Shown: positions 1 through 10,482 of the stretch, in pieces
Layout of the letters: each line of letters opens with the position of its first letter
Position numbering within the stretch: the first letter of the stretch is position 1
Source of the DNA: Fragilaria crotonensis
Taxonomy: Eukaryota; Bacillariophyta; Fragilariophyceae; Fragilariales; Fragilariaceae
Assembly (NCBI GenBank): GCA_022925895.1
Contig: JAKSYS010000418.1
Span: forward strand, 1-54,289
Direction of reading: 5' to 3'
Length of the DNA: 54,289 bases
Program-made: the position numbers and the translations under genes
Notes under the pieces: generated by a model
Database searches by the model: none
What the model saw: only the letters and a program-made list of their open reading frames with translations
What the model was told of the DNA's origin: nothing

Positions 1-26
1 AGTAGACGCCCAAACACTTGAGGATC

Positions 27-1533
27 ATGACAACGTTGTTGTCGGAGACAAAAATCGGCAATAGTAGTAAGGGTGTTGGTGCTGTTGATGTGACACGCAA
101 CACTCACAATCACAAGGCAATGCCATTTCTCAACAAATTAAAGCATGGCGGTGGTGCCATTGTTTCGAGTGGAAGGACGACTCTGAGTAACATGTTTCAG
201 CATTGTGGCACGAGCACGAGCACGAGCACGAGCACAACGCATCATACCATTAGAAGCAATGATGGCAGTACAAGAACAACTGCAACAGCATCAACGTCAA
301 CCACACTGTCGCCACAATCAAAATCAAAAACAAATTCAGAATCAATGAATATGACTCTACTAGCGTCAACATCAATAGAACAACATCCTTCCGTCGTTGT
401 GGTTACTTCTGAGCAACAATCATTCCGTTCCGATTCTCTTTTGGACGACGAGGAACAAGCAACAGAGGATACCTATACTTGTCATACTCCTACAGCAAAA
501 ATCACACCAGATGTCGACATTGTCGGAAGCACTCAAAACAACACTGTCGCAAGACGACAACAACAACTACAAGCACCACCAGTTCCGGACGATGAAACAT
601 TGAAACATATGGATGTCATTCTCAACGACCGTCTGCGTGGCATTACGTTGGAAGAATTTTTCAATATATGGAACGACGATACCGATACCTCTCTGTATCG
701 AAATTGGTTGGAATTGACTGGAAAGAAGGATATCAATATTCAACATTGGAACCTTTCCACGGACGGTGATCACGCTAGCACGAACAACAACAACCATTGT
801 TGGAACGATGGTGAATCGTATCCCCTTCAACGCACCGTTACCTTTACAGTGGCACGAACCTCGCATTTGTACATTGGTCCACCCATGGCAGCAGTCCGAC
901 ATGTCCAAAAGTGTCGTGTCGATCCAAATACCAATCGTTGTGTCCTGACGATGCAAATTGATATGCAGGGAATTCCTTTTGGTGATTGTTTTCAAATACA
1001 CATTCGATGGGTCGCTACTCAATCACAACAGCATGATGGAGCAGCAGCACTTGATATTCAAGTTGGTCTTTTCGTACATTTCATCAAATCAACCATGTAC
1101 GTTCTCTTGAATGATTGTTGTTGTCATATTTCTTATAGTGACAATCTTGTTTTTTTTGGTTGATTTCGATGGAGAACTCACCATTTGAACACATTTTCAC
1201 ACATAATGCCATTACAGATTTGCTGGCAAAATTCGTTCCAGTACCAGGGAAGAAACACGAAAAACACAACTCAGTTTGTTTCATGCCATTCAGCAACATG
1301 CGAAGGAATCAACAACGGTCGATCGTGTCGTTGAGGAAAAAAGTGGAGAGGAATGTATGAATGACGACAAGATTTGCAACAACCAGAACAACAACAAAAG
1401 TATTGATAACGAGGATGGTGATGCCGACGGCGATGAAGAAGACGACTTTGAGAATCCAAGTTGCTTTACCCTGTCCAATGTTTGTGCGGGACTCTTTCGG
1501 AATCGTCACGAGGACGATTCCGCCACGAAATAG
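27..1533 (+). CDS. VASt-domain (StAR-like lipid transfer) protein, two exons
   Basis: Exons 27-1096 and 1218-1533 flank a 121-bp GT-AG intron (donor GTACGT at 1097, acceptor ATTACAG ending 1217) that keeps the frame (AT|A). An in-frame TAG at 3-5 makes the ATG at 27 the first available start, but an upstream exon outside the window cannot be excluded, since the AG at 4-5 could be an acceptor. The first ~190 residues are low-complexity Ser/Thr/Gln. Residues ~200-365 match the VASt fold pattern: LEEFFNIW, a YPLQRTVTFTV strand, YIGPPMAAV, a PFGDCF turn and the VGLFVHFIKST strand, which continues across the intron into IFAGKI. VASt domains in GRAM-domain proteins bind or move sterols at membrane contacts. 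No GRAM or membrane segment is visible here, so localisation is open. The C-terminus is acidic and Asn-rich. Confidence 0.75.
209..234 (+). repeat. Hexanucleotide microsatellite (CACGAG)n
   Basis: About four tandem copies of a CGAGCA hexamer lie inside the VASt gene and encode a Thr-Ser run in its disordered N-terminus. Length variation here would stay in frame. Confidence 0.8.
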
Positions 1534-1852
1534 AATCATGATTATGAAATATTTGAAATTATCTTGTCTTTGTTCATGCCTCATTCTTCGTCAAGATTAC
1601 GAAACTTGTGTCGACAGTTACGGAATGGCGCAAGTCAATCAAACTTGTAAAATGTCGTTTCGTGTCCATCCCTCAGCTTGCAGAGTAGTAGTTGCTTTGA
1701 TTGGTATCGAACCATTGGGTTCGAAACGTGGGTGACAGTGCACGAAGCCACAACACGCAATACAGTTGATCCACTGCAAACGAACAGGGACACCGATCGT
1801 CGCCGAATTCCCTTCCTAATTTCGTCATCATGGGCAAGCAAAGAAAGCAACT
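1534..1852. other. Convergent 3' intergenic region
   Basis: This is the gap between the stop codons of the VASt gene and the convergent K+ channel gene. Short open frames run through it but none has a recognisable domain. It most likely holds the two 3' UTRs. Confidence 0.5.
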
Positions 1853-2777
1853 CTACTTTTCCTTCTTGTCGTCCTTGTCAGGAACGATCTTGGGTGGCGA
1901 TGGAATACAGAATTGAATCAAGCGTTCTTTGGATATATCCAACAAGACACCTGTCACACCCACCACCAAAACGGCATACAATGCCACCAGAATCTTTCCC
2001 ACTTCGGTCGTGGGAGTTAAATCTCCATATCCAATGGTAGTTCCTGTAATGACACTGGCATACAACGCATCTGTAGTCGATATGCCTTCGTACGTGAATA
2101 CCATGACACCCATGGCCAACGTCCACAGTGCCACAGCAAACAACCCACCAGGTATGGTATGCCGCCACGAGGATGTGACTGCCAACAGTGGACCACAAAA
2201 GACACCAAGTCCAAGAAAGGAAATGAGAACAATGAATAGCTTTCCAGCGAGGGGTGCCTGTTTTGTTGGACAAATGTCACCGTATCCAACGCTTTTTTGG
2301 AAAGAATGGTCAACGTATCGGACAATGGAGAGAATAATTTGGACAAGGCGAGATGAGATAACAGAGGGAGATGACGAATCATATTGCCCCTGCACTCAAG
2401 CATGCGAATAATGCACCCATCTCACCCGAACAGAATGCGACAGCAAGGTACTTACGTTGTCAAGGTAATGACAGCACAATAGAATGCATTCACTAGTTTG
2501 GATCCTGATGCATTCGTCTCAATCATGTCATCTATAAAGTAGAATCCAAGGGATGCCGCAAAGACTAATGCTGCCCCCATGGCAAACACCCCTATCGGGA
2601 CTAACACCTTGGTTGACGGTACCTGCAACAACGACGACGACGTGGTCGTTGTTGTATTGTTGACATGGGTTTTGTCAGAACACGCTTATCCTCGCACCCA
2701 TTTTTTGATTGACACACGCACACGCATCACTGATTGCGAAATAGACACTCACCTTCTCGCACTCGAATCAAAGGCAT
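1853..2777 (-). CDS. Two-pore-domain potassium channel, three exons
   Basis: Exons on the minus strand are 2777-2753, 2684-2456 and 2291-1853. The introns (68 and 164 bp) have donors GTGAGT and GTAAGT, and the three exons total 693 nt (230 aa). The last junction rebuilds the canonical filter TLTTVGYGD across the splice. A second filter, TTIGYGDLTP, lies in exon 3. Four hydrophobic helices surround the pores: M1 LVPIGVFAMGAALVFAAS, M2 LFIVLISFLGLGVF, M3 LFAVALWTLAMGVMVF and M4 ILVALYAVLVVGVTGVLL. This is the 2TM-P-2TM plan of TPK/KCNK channels, which make K+-selective dimers. It is short for the family, with no EF-hands and a ~20-residue Lys/Asp tail. The tiny first exon (MPLIRVRE) is the least certain part; its acceptor (GATAAG) was chosen because it alone keeps frame. 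Confidence 0.82.
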
Positions 2778-3262
2778 GCTGGTATATGGTACAGTAGTAG
2801 TAAAAGAGGGATTGATGTAACGCTTGTTTCAGCTTGGAGGTTGCACAAAGAAACCAAGGTCGATATGGGCCATGCAGAAAAATGATTTTACTTAAAAATC
2901 TTGTGATCTTGGATCTTGAACTTCGATACTGGTACTGTAGTACTCTAGTAGAGTTCTACTATGCAGACGGTATCGAGTATTAAACCTACCCATAAGATAC
3001 TACGAATGTATCCGGATTTCATGCATCAAAGCATACCACCGAATACGGCGTCCAACGTGAAGGCTAACGTATGTCAAAACCATACTAAGAGACTACGTAC
3101 AGTTATCGCATCTGTACTCCAAGCTCACATGACATGTCGCGGAAAGGGGGAAAACGATCAAGTCCGAACAAACCCTTCAGATCTTATCAACTTAAACATT
3201 GTAGACAATTCAATCTGAAGAGCTAAAGCCTTTTTATAATACCAGTCATATTTGCCTGTGGA

Positions 3263-3755
3263 TCATTGTACCGACTGTAGATCACGTTGATTGCCCTCTG
3301 GGATCTCTGCCCTGGCAAGTTGAGGACAGTAGGGAGACTCGTATAGCGCCTCAACAAATATGCGACAATGGCAGTCTTCTCCATCCAATGAAAAGAAACG
3401 ATCAGGACCACAACTCAAGACTCCAATCGTGTCGACAACACACCCTTTTGACTTCGTTCCCATCCTTGAGCATTGCAAGTGCCCATGTCCCCGTCCTCGC
3501 AAACAATTGGCGTAGTACAAGGTAGCAAGCTTCGAACTCACCAGCATTTATAATGAAAGCCATCTTTGGCGAACAATTTTGGTGATCCCCAACAAGTCAA
3601 GTTGTACCCGGCACTTCCCATGTTATAGTAGTAGAGGTTGCCCAGAGCAGCAGGTAGTAACCATCAAACAGCAGCATGTAAATGTGGTTCAGGCAGGCGA
3701 GCCAGTAGTCGGGATCGTAGCTTTTCTGGCAATAGACCACCCGTCCCTGAGGAAT
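3263..3755 (-). pseudogene. Possible remnant of a Cys/aromatic-rich protein
   Basis: Reading the minus strand from about 3755, an open stretch carries DYWLACLNHIYMLLFDGYY. After a change of frame it continues as GNLYYYNMGSAGYN, NLTCWGSPKLF and FHYKCW, ending at a GTGAGT that would make a good donor (about 3541). A further open frame to 3263 is Cys-rich (GVLSCGPDRFF, EDCHCRIF). The bias to Cys, Tyr and Trp looks protein-like, but I do not recognise the family. The frame breaks suggest a decayed gene or misread bases. The alternative is chance open frames. Confidence 0.22.
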
Positions 3756-4319
3756 GAAGAAATCAGAGTTCAAAATAGTATTTGTTCACAAACTTCAAAA
3801 TTGCGCTCGTCACTCTCTGCCGCATATCATATCGAATGATTCTGGACCACCTTGTGGGACAACAGCTGGAAGCCGAAGATCGCTTTCGGTCAAAAATGCA
3901 AGAAATCCATCACTCCCCTAGACCCACATTCCGCAAATGTACCAGACCTTTGCTGCGTTTGCTGACGCTGTGGCGTGAATCATGCACAGTAGCTATCACA
4001 GCATCAAACTGTCAAAGATCGTACGTTCTGACCTCTCATGGCAATTTTGAGGTTCGCGGCACCAACGTATCATCAATTATACTCCAAGTAGTATCGACGG
4101 TACTTGTTACTCTTTTTGGTACACATCCTACGGATGGTACGAGTGACGCCAGTGCCAAATTGAAGCAAATTGGGATCAGAATATCCAATTCTGCATGCGC
4201 ATACGTCGCATTTTGATATCATTCCGATCCCGGTACTAGCTACACAAATCTACCTTCCACATATTATACAGTACTCCCGTATTAATTTTCTCGCCTCTTC
4301 AAGAATCTATGCATGCTTT

Positions 4320-4337
4320 ATACCACTTCGGTGGTAT
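4320..4337. other. Perfect hairpin with TTCG tetraloop
   Basis: A 7-bp perfect stem, ATACCAC / GTGGTAT, closes a TTCG loop with a C-G closing pair. In RNA this is the unusually stable cUUCGg tetraloop. It lies ~240 bp upstream of the NDC80 ATG. Whether it is transcribed is unknown. Confidence 0.5.
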
Positions 4338-4580
4338 TTTCCAGATAATACAGTAATACACCTGCTGGTAGTGGAGTAGGAGTACTCGACTATTTTTTGC
4401 CACAGTAGAAACATCAAAAATAGCTCGTGGAGCTCAACCTTGAAAAGCCGTTATGTGCTGCGCCTTCGAATTTGAATTTCAACCTACGAACCACATTCTG
4501 TTCATTTCTCATTCTTGTCGTAAAACGACTCTTTTGGAGTTGACGTTGTCCTCATTTTTACCTCTTTTTCTGTCATCACC

Positions 4581-6757
4581 ATGCCTCGTCCACCAAACCC
4601 TCGTCGTACGACATTGGGTCCAGTCTCGATGAACCGCAGCAGCAGCGGTGGTGGATCCGGCAATGGCTCACTTGCTGGGCCACTAGCATCATCCGCAATG
4701 ACGCCGTCCAAGGTCCCTAAACCTCGAAAAGCAAGACAATCGATGCTTCCACGAATGGGCCGCGAAAATACAGGAACAGCAGGTTCTACTACTTCCAACA
4801 CTTATCCATCATCTCCGTCGAATAGCGTCGTTTCGGTTTCGTCGTATTCTCGACGATCGATTGGAGGTAACCACAACAGTAGCAGTCGTTCAATGCTACC
4901 CGGCCGCCAATCACTTGGTGGAAATAACAACAGCGCTAACGGCAGTGTCGTTAAGCTGATCCTCGACCCATTCAAGATAAGGCCTATCAACAGCATTGTA
5001 TTCGTTCGTTACTCATGTTCCTGACGAAAGCTGGCTATGAATATCCAGTCAATCTCAAGTCACTGGCGCATCCGTCCGGTAAAGACTTCACGCACATTGT
5101 AACCTTCTTGTTGAAACAAGTCGACCCTACCTTTGGTACGACAGATTTGAAGATGGAGGAAGAGGTAGCCATGCACTTTAAAGCACTCGGATATCCGTAC
5201 CCGGTCAGCAAAACAGCGCTTGTGGCTGCGGGTCGCCACACACATGGCCATCACTTTTGGCAGCACTCGCCTGGTTGGTAGAGCACATTATGGTTCTCAA
5301 TGTCAGTGTCGAGGAAGAGGCACAACTGATACAGGATACTGCTGCCACAAAATTTGAATCTCTAGCAGAATTGGAAAACAAGACAGATAAAGCATTCTTC
5401 CAATACTTGCATCGTGCGTACGCCGCGTTCCTCGAAGGAGCAACGGACAAGTCAGATGTCCTCATTGGAAATCTCATTGATATGTTTGAAGAAGACAACA
5501 TTATTATTGAACGAGAAATCGAACGAGTTACGGAAGTGAATGCAACCATTGCAGAAAAGATACACATGTTGGAGCGCCAGAGTGAAACGTAAGTGTCCCT
5601 TTGTCTATCTCTCGTTCTGCCAGTATGCCTTTAATGGACTGCAATGACTTGCCCAACGTTCAATCCATCCAAAAAGCCTTCCAGCTCTTGCCAAAAAGCG
5701 TGAGGAATACGCTACCGATCTGGAACAATTCCATGACTTGATTCGTCAAATGGATGATCACTGCGCCGCGTTGACACTCAAGGTTCAAGAGCGTACGAAG
5801 GAGCTTCAGCAAACTCACGACGAACTGGCAAGTATATCGGAGAGAATGGAGGTACTACAGCAGAAAATTATGACGCAACCCTTGACTGTGGAACAAGTAC
5901 AAAAGATGCATAGCGAGCAGGCTCGTCTCAAGGAGGCCCTGGAGAAGGCTGTCGCATTCAAGCAATTCAATATGGAAGGCTTGGACAAGTCTAATGAAGA
6001 ATTGACATCGCTGTGGGAAGATTTGGAGTTGCTGATGCGGGAGTATAACGACGAGGCGTCAGAACTATCCAGATGCATGATTGAGTTTTTCAACAAGTGC
6101 AGTTTAAAATGACCCTACAAAAAGAAAGCAGCAATGATCAAGCACAACTGCTGAGTGTTGACATTGCTGGTGAGCTGTTGCCATGGCTGGAGCATTGGAA
6201 GGGACGCAATATGGATTTGTTGAATGATACGCGACGCCAGCTTGAGAAGATGCTCGATGATCTCGAAGTCAGCAAGGAAGCCTTCACCGAAGCATCAGAT
6301 CGCGACAAGGTACGACACAAGATGCGCCGGGATCTTCTGGTTTTCTCAACTCTAACTTACTAACATCCCATCATTTGTTCGTTGTCCCATGCAGATTGTC
6401 GAAATGAAGCTGATCAAGTCAGAGGAGACCTATGAAAACGAACGCGAACTGCAGGAGGCGACGCTGCATGTTCGCCTTAAGGAAGTGGAAAGTGTGGAGC
6501 TCAAAATTGAATCTCTCCGTGATCCTGCATCTCTCGAAGAACAAATGTGTGCACTCCAGCGTCAATGCGATAGTTTGGAGAGATTGAGGAATAGACACGA
6601 AGAAGAGACTGTGTCTCAGAAAATGGCTATTCAACAAGAGATCCAAGAAGCAATCCTAGCAGTGGAGGAGTACAATCGATTTGTGTACAACAAATTGAAG
6701 GAATTGCAATCCTACGCGGATGGGCAAAAGAAAAGTGTTCGGAAATTAGAACTGTAG
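4581..6757 (+). CDS. NDC80: Kinetochore protein NDC80/HEC1 (frame broken by three one-base gaps)
   Basis: NDC80 is the microtubule-binding subunit of the Ndc80 kinetochore complex. Residues 1-~125 are the basic Ser/Arg-rich tail. The calponin-homology head follows: DPRPIQDKAYQQHC, LKSLAHPSGKDF, EEEVAMHFKALGYPYPVSK and GSPHTWPSLLAALAWLVEH, all diagnostic of the family. Then come long coiled coils to the C-terminus. Introns are 5589-5676 and 6310-6394. Three single-base losses break the frame, each mended by one extra base in a homopolymer: near 4952 (TTAAG), near 5229 (GCGGG) and near 6086-6090 (T5). Corrected, the product is ~668 aa, normal for the family (~640). An 89-bp intron at 4867-4955 is an alternative explanation for the first break only. 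A gene essential for mitosis is unlikely to be dead, so consensus error is favoured. Confidence 0.88.
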
Positions 6758-7685
6758 GTAGCGGCTCTGTGCGTGGGGGGAATAGTTAAAATTTGCACTC
6801 TCATGTCCGGTGTCACTAGCCATGGATCTATCCGCGTACGCTTGCCAACAGCAGTAGCCTTTCCACAAGCATTCGTGGTACGATACAATGTAATTAGATG
6901 AACTCCGAGACTCCGAGTACACTCGATCGCTCGAAAACCACAGTCGTGCATCCGTTTATACAGTTTCGTGATACGATCATATTGCAGTATGTGGATAATG
7001 TGAGCCAGCCCGAAGGATTGGCGAAAGGTTTGGACATATCGCATATGGCGTACCAATACGTACAGATAATACTGAGAATAGAATGCGTGAATACTGCTCA
7101 GTTCGTACTTGTTACCCATACACTTATATACCTGCTACTCCACTATTGATTTGTATATTGTGCTACTCCGAGTAACCGAGTTTACGGGTAGAAAACAAGG
7201 ATGCGTACGGTAAACCCTCTAGCAAGGTATTCCTAGTACAAATAGTACTTGTTCTTCAGTACAATACTTTCACCCTAATTTCTGGAATGTTATAAAAACC
7301 GGTAAATTGACGGTAACTTGTATCTCTGAAAGATGGCAGAGCGTGAAGAGTACCGGTCGTGCCTGATTGGAAAACTTTCAGCGACGAATACAAGTATATC
7401 GTGCCTGTCTCGGTTTTTCTCCATCCTTGCGGGTTTCAACAGATTCAAATCTGTAGGTAAGGCAGCGATGATCGTATCGCTGTGACACAGATGTTGGATC
7501 ACATATCAACGCATGAAACTCGGACCACAACTTCGAGATTGCTGCGTGTATCATATTCCAGCAGACAAATAGAAGAAGTATCAGCGGTGTATCTCATACT
7601 CCGAGTACAACGTACATAAACATACTTCTTCAAAAGTATATACACTTGTTGTCCTCTGTGAGAAGGTTGTACAAAAGCCGACGAC
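6758..7685. other. Intergenic region upstream of SGNH gene 1
   Basis: No supported gene lies here. The stretch is rich in palindromes built from CTCCGAGTA and GTAC. A TATAAAA-like element (about 7291) lies ~395 bp before the next ATG, but its role is unproven. Confidence 0.45.
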
Positions 7686-9656
7686 ATGATGCCCAGCCGT
7701 GTTGAAAGTCCTATATTCAGGTGCTCTTCCACCTATGTGATCACTGTTGGCGCATTGCTATCGCTAGTTTTCCTTCTATTCCTGTCGAATTCCCCAATAA
7801 GAGGGGAACGATCAACGTCTTCCTCGTGGACAAATACCAATGATGGTGTCCGAGGGAGCGCGGATGTACAATCCAATGTCAAAATCGATGCTCAAGTACT
7901 GCAAGAGCGAATCACGAGTCGTCAATGTTCCTCTGTCTTGAACTTCATCCATTCGGGTATTGGTTTTGAACGTAGGAACGGCGCCACTGCTGATGACACA
8001 GAAACAACGGCTTCCACGACATTTTTACCTTCTATTCACAATATATGGGAAGAAACGGTTCATCCCAAACTCTTACGTCATGCCCTGCGATGGGCAAGCT
8101 TTAAATTGGGAAACAACAAGACGGAGGTGGATTTGGGGAAGATGACACACGATTATACCAAGGTCCACAATGAGTACATCGTTCCAAGACTCCGCAATTC
8201 ACTGATTCGACCCATGGAAGGCAAACAAGTACAACGGATTCTTCAAATTATAGAGAAGCGATTGATGGACCCCGTCAATAATCCACGCCTGGAAATCATG
8301 GTCTTTGGTGGTTCCGTGGTTCAAGGATGGCACAGTGAATTTCATAATTGGTTCCAACCAGGATTCGAGAATAAAGTCAATCCTGAGTGTGCTTCCTTTA
8401 GTTGGCCAGCACGACTGGAGGCAATTCTCAATGAAGTCATCTTTTTTGGTCAAGATGTTGTGCGGGTCACAAACATGGCAGTGGGTGGGACCACCAGCGA
8501 TGTTGGAGCTGTAGCATTGGAGTATGGACTCTTTCCTCCAGATTATCCGGGCCCGGATATAATTATTCATTCTTACGGCAACAATGACGGTAGACAACCG
8601 GGGGCAGACATTGACCGACTGAATCTTATGCAAGATTTCATCCGTGCAGCTAGAACGATGACCTGTGATGTTGAAAAACAACCGTCCATCATCCTCTATG
8701 ATGACTTTCTTGGGTTCTATTTTTATGACATTCATTACGCTATGGGATACTCTCAATATGTGTCAAAGGCAGCAGCTTGGTACGATTTGATGGCCGTGAG
8801 CTTCGCCAACGCATTTCGGCATACAGTCTACTCGGGTGATGGATTTGGGAACGCTACCGCTGTCGAACACGAGCCCGGTGGTGACCTCCCAATGCTAGGA
8901 TGGCGTCTCGAACTTCATCCAGGGATGCTGTATCATTCGACTTCACCATGGACGTTAGTCTACAACCTTTTGGATAACATGATCAACGCCTGTCAAGACT
9001 ACGCAACAATGACGCGGTACGCACCTGCGTTTGACGAGCTTCCATTGAACCAAATACCAGAATTGACGAGGGACTTTATGCTGTCTGATCTTCCCGAAAA
9101 GTGGAACGAAAACATTGCACACCACCAACAAATGTGTCTTAAAACATCGGATAAAACTGGAAGTGTCTGCGCGCCAACATCTTGGATTGCAGGCAGCTTT
9201 GCTGGCGCAAGGTCCCAACCGATCATTGATGAAGAAATGCAGCGATTGTTCTTATCAGGCAATAACGGGTGGCAAGTTGAGAGCATGAGTAACTCCAAAC
9301 CTCGGCCAGGATGGGTTGCTATTGCGGCGAAGGCGAAGTTCAGTCTCACGGTAAAGGATCATGAAGGCATTACATTTGCGACCATTATCTCCATGCAGAG
9401 TTATGGGGCAAAATGGGATGGTAGTCGTGTACGCGTCACTCTCTATGACCTTGGTCCTTCCGGAGCCGGTCCCGTTACAAATGTTGGGCTATATGATATA
9501 TCAGGATATCATAATATTACAACAAGTGTGCTGCATCCGCATAAGCTTCACCTGGAAGGCAATGGCGTTGCCAAAGGCAACTGGTTAATGGCCCACTTCG
9601 ACCTGGTAGGAGGGACTACGTTCAGGATACAGGGCATGCTCTTTTGCACACGCTAG
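7686..9656 (+). CDS. Membrane-anchored SGNH/GDSL-like hydrolase, copy 1
   Basis: This is an uninterrupted 656-aa frame. A single hydrophobic helix (residues ~17-34) after a short basic tail predicts a type II membrane protein of the secretory pathway. The catalytic core (~203-435) has SGNH blocks: I, FGGSVVQG with Ser210; II, NMAVGGTTSD with Gly267/268; III, SYGNND with Gly298/Asn300; V, LELHPGMLYH with His411. A further ~190-residue C-terminal region (GWVAIAAKAKFSLTVKDHEG to FRIQGMLFCTR) looks like a beta-rich ancillary domain. SGNH enzymes are esterases or acyl-group hydrolases; the substrate cannot be read from sequence, and a Golgi or cell-surface glycan is only a guess. It heads a tandem pair with 10483-12416. 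Confidence 0.8.
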   Translation: MMPSRVESPIFRCSSTYVITVGALLSLVFLLFLSNSPIRGERSTSSSWTNTNDGVRGSADVQSNVKIDAQVLQERITSRQCSSVLNFIHSGIGFERRNGATADDTETTASTTFLPSIHNIWEETVHPKLLRHALRWASFKLGNNKTEVDLGKMTHDYTKVHNEYIVPRLRNSLIRPMEGKQVQRILQIIEKRLMDPVNNPRLEIMVFGGSVVQGWHSEFHNWFQPGFENKVNPECASFSWPARLEAILNEVIFFGQDVVRVTNMAVGGTTSDVGAVALEYGLFPPDYPGPDIIIHSYGNNDGRQPGADIDRLNLMQDFIRAARTMTCDVEKQPSIILYDDFLGFYFYDIHYAMGYSQYVSKAAAWYDLMAVSFANAFRHTVYSGDGFGNATAVEHEPGGDLPMLGWRLELHPGMLYHSTSPWTLVYNLLDNMINACQDYATMTRYAPAFDELPLNQIPELTRDFMLSDLPEKWNENIAHHQQMCLKTSDKTGSVCAPTSWIAGSFAGARSQPIIDEEMQRLFLSGNNGWQVESMSNSKPRPGWVAIAAKAKFSLTVKDHEGITFATIISMQSYGAKWDGSRVRVTLYDLGPSGAGPVTNVGLYDISGYHNITTSVLHPHKLHLEGNGVAKGNWLMAHFDLVGGTTFRIQGMLFCTR

Positions 9657-10482
9657 GTGGAGCAACTTTTCTTGATACTTCTGCTTGGAAGTGGGCTTTT
9701 GAACTACCGTACATAGTAGTGGGACTACTGGGTTTATTACCTCATTTTACTGAGAACTCTAGACTACTAGTGTGGACCACACTATTTTGGAATCCACACT
9801 ATTTGCGCAGCCACACGAACACCGTGACCATCGAGAATACTTGCCTTCTCTTCTCACAATCCAGACTCCAGACTATTGAAACTTGAAACTATGCTGCATA
9901 GTAATTGCTGTATACACTCGGTGTAGTAATTGTACTCCGAATACATAGAAGAACTCGAGAAGCACAAAGCACACCACAAACTACCGGTATCATACTGCAC
10001 TACCAGGTACCATACACCATACGTGCAACTCCGACCATCGGGGATGGAAAATTCGGTACCTGGTAAAAGAATAATATTTGAATAAGGCATGCATGTCTCG
10101 GAAATATATCTTAAACAACTTCCCTATTCTATATATAACGAGTGGTATTGCTGCAATTTGAATACCCAGACTGAATTCGGCAAGACTAAATGATACTCAT
10201 AGTACTGCATTATGCATACTAGTACATAAACAGGCGGGAAAAGTTTGCATTGGTTGATACATTTACTTGCATGGCTTTCGGCTCTGCAATTGTAGCTTCG
10301 TCACTGCAAACTGCTAACAGCAAACAGCCAACCACAAACGTACCCCAATTCTCGAGGTAGCCTTTTCGTCAATAGTAGTACTCGCCATGTAAGACACAAT
10401 ACTTGTACTGTACACCTACTGCGCTTGACGACTCCTAAGTTGTCGCAGCAGACGCAAGGCTTGCACCAAAGACACGGTCACG
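9657..10482. other. Intergenic spacer between SGNH paralogues
   Basis: No gene is seen. A perfect inverted repeat (TAGTGTGG-A-CCACACTA, 9768-9784) lies ~110 bp after the copy 1 stop. A TATATATAAC stretch lies near 10131. Confidence 0.45.

Larger units (their letters stand above)
2778..4580. other. Intergenic region, mostly non-coding
   Basis: This 1.8-kb gap separates the divergent K+ channel and NDC80 genes. It is rich in GTAC/AGTACT palindromes and holds no convincing intact gene. A possible minus-strand gene remnant (3263-3755) and a UUCG-type hairpin (4320-4337) are listed separately. Confidence 0.5.

Noticed and set aside
2624-2655. Inverted repeat CAACAACGAC/GTCGTTGTTG
   Set aside because: It lies in a coding exon of the K+ channel and follows from Thr/Ser codon runs; no separate role is supported.
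3782-4216. 144-codon plus-strand open frame
   Set aside because: It has no recognisable motif or splice context and lies in palindrome-rich gap DNA; chance is likely.
9768-9784. Rho-independent-like terminator after SGNH copy 1
   Set aside because: The hairpin is real but has no T-run, and the genome is eukaryotic, so that mechanism does not apply.
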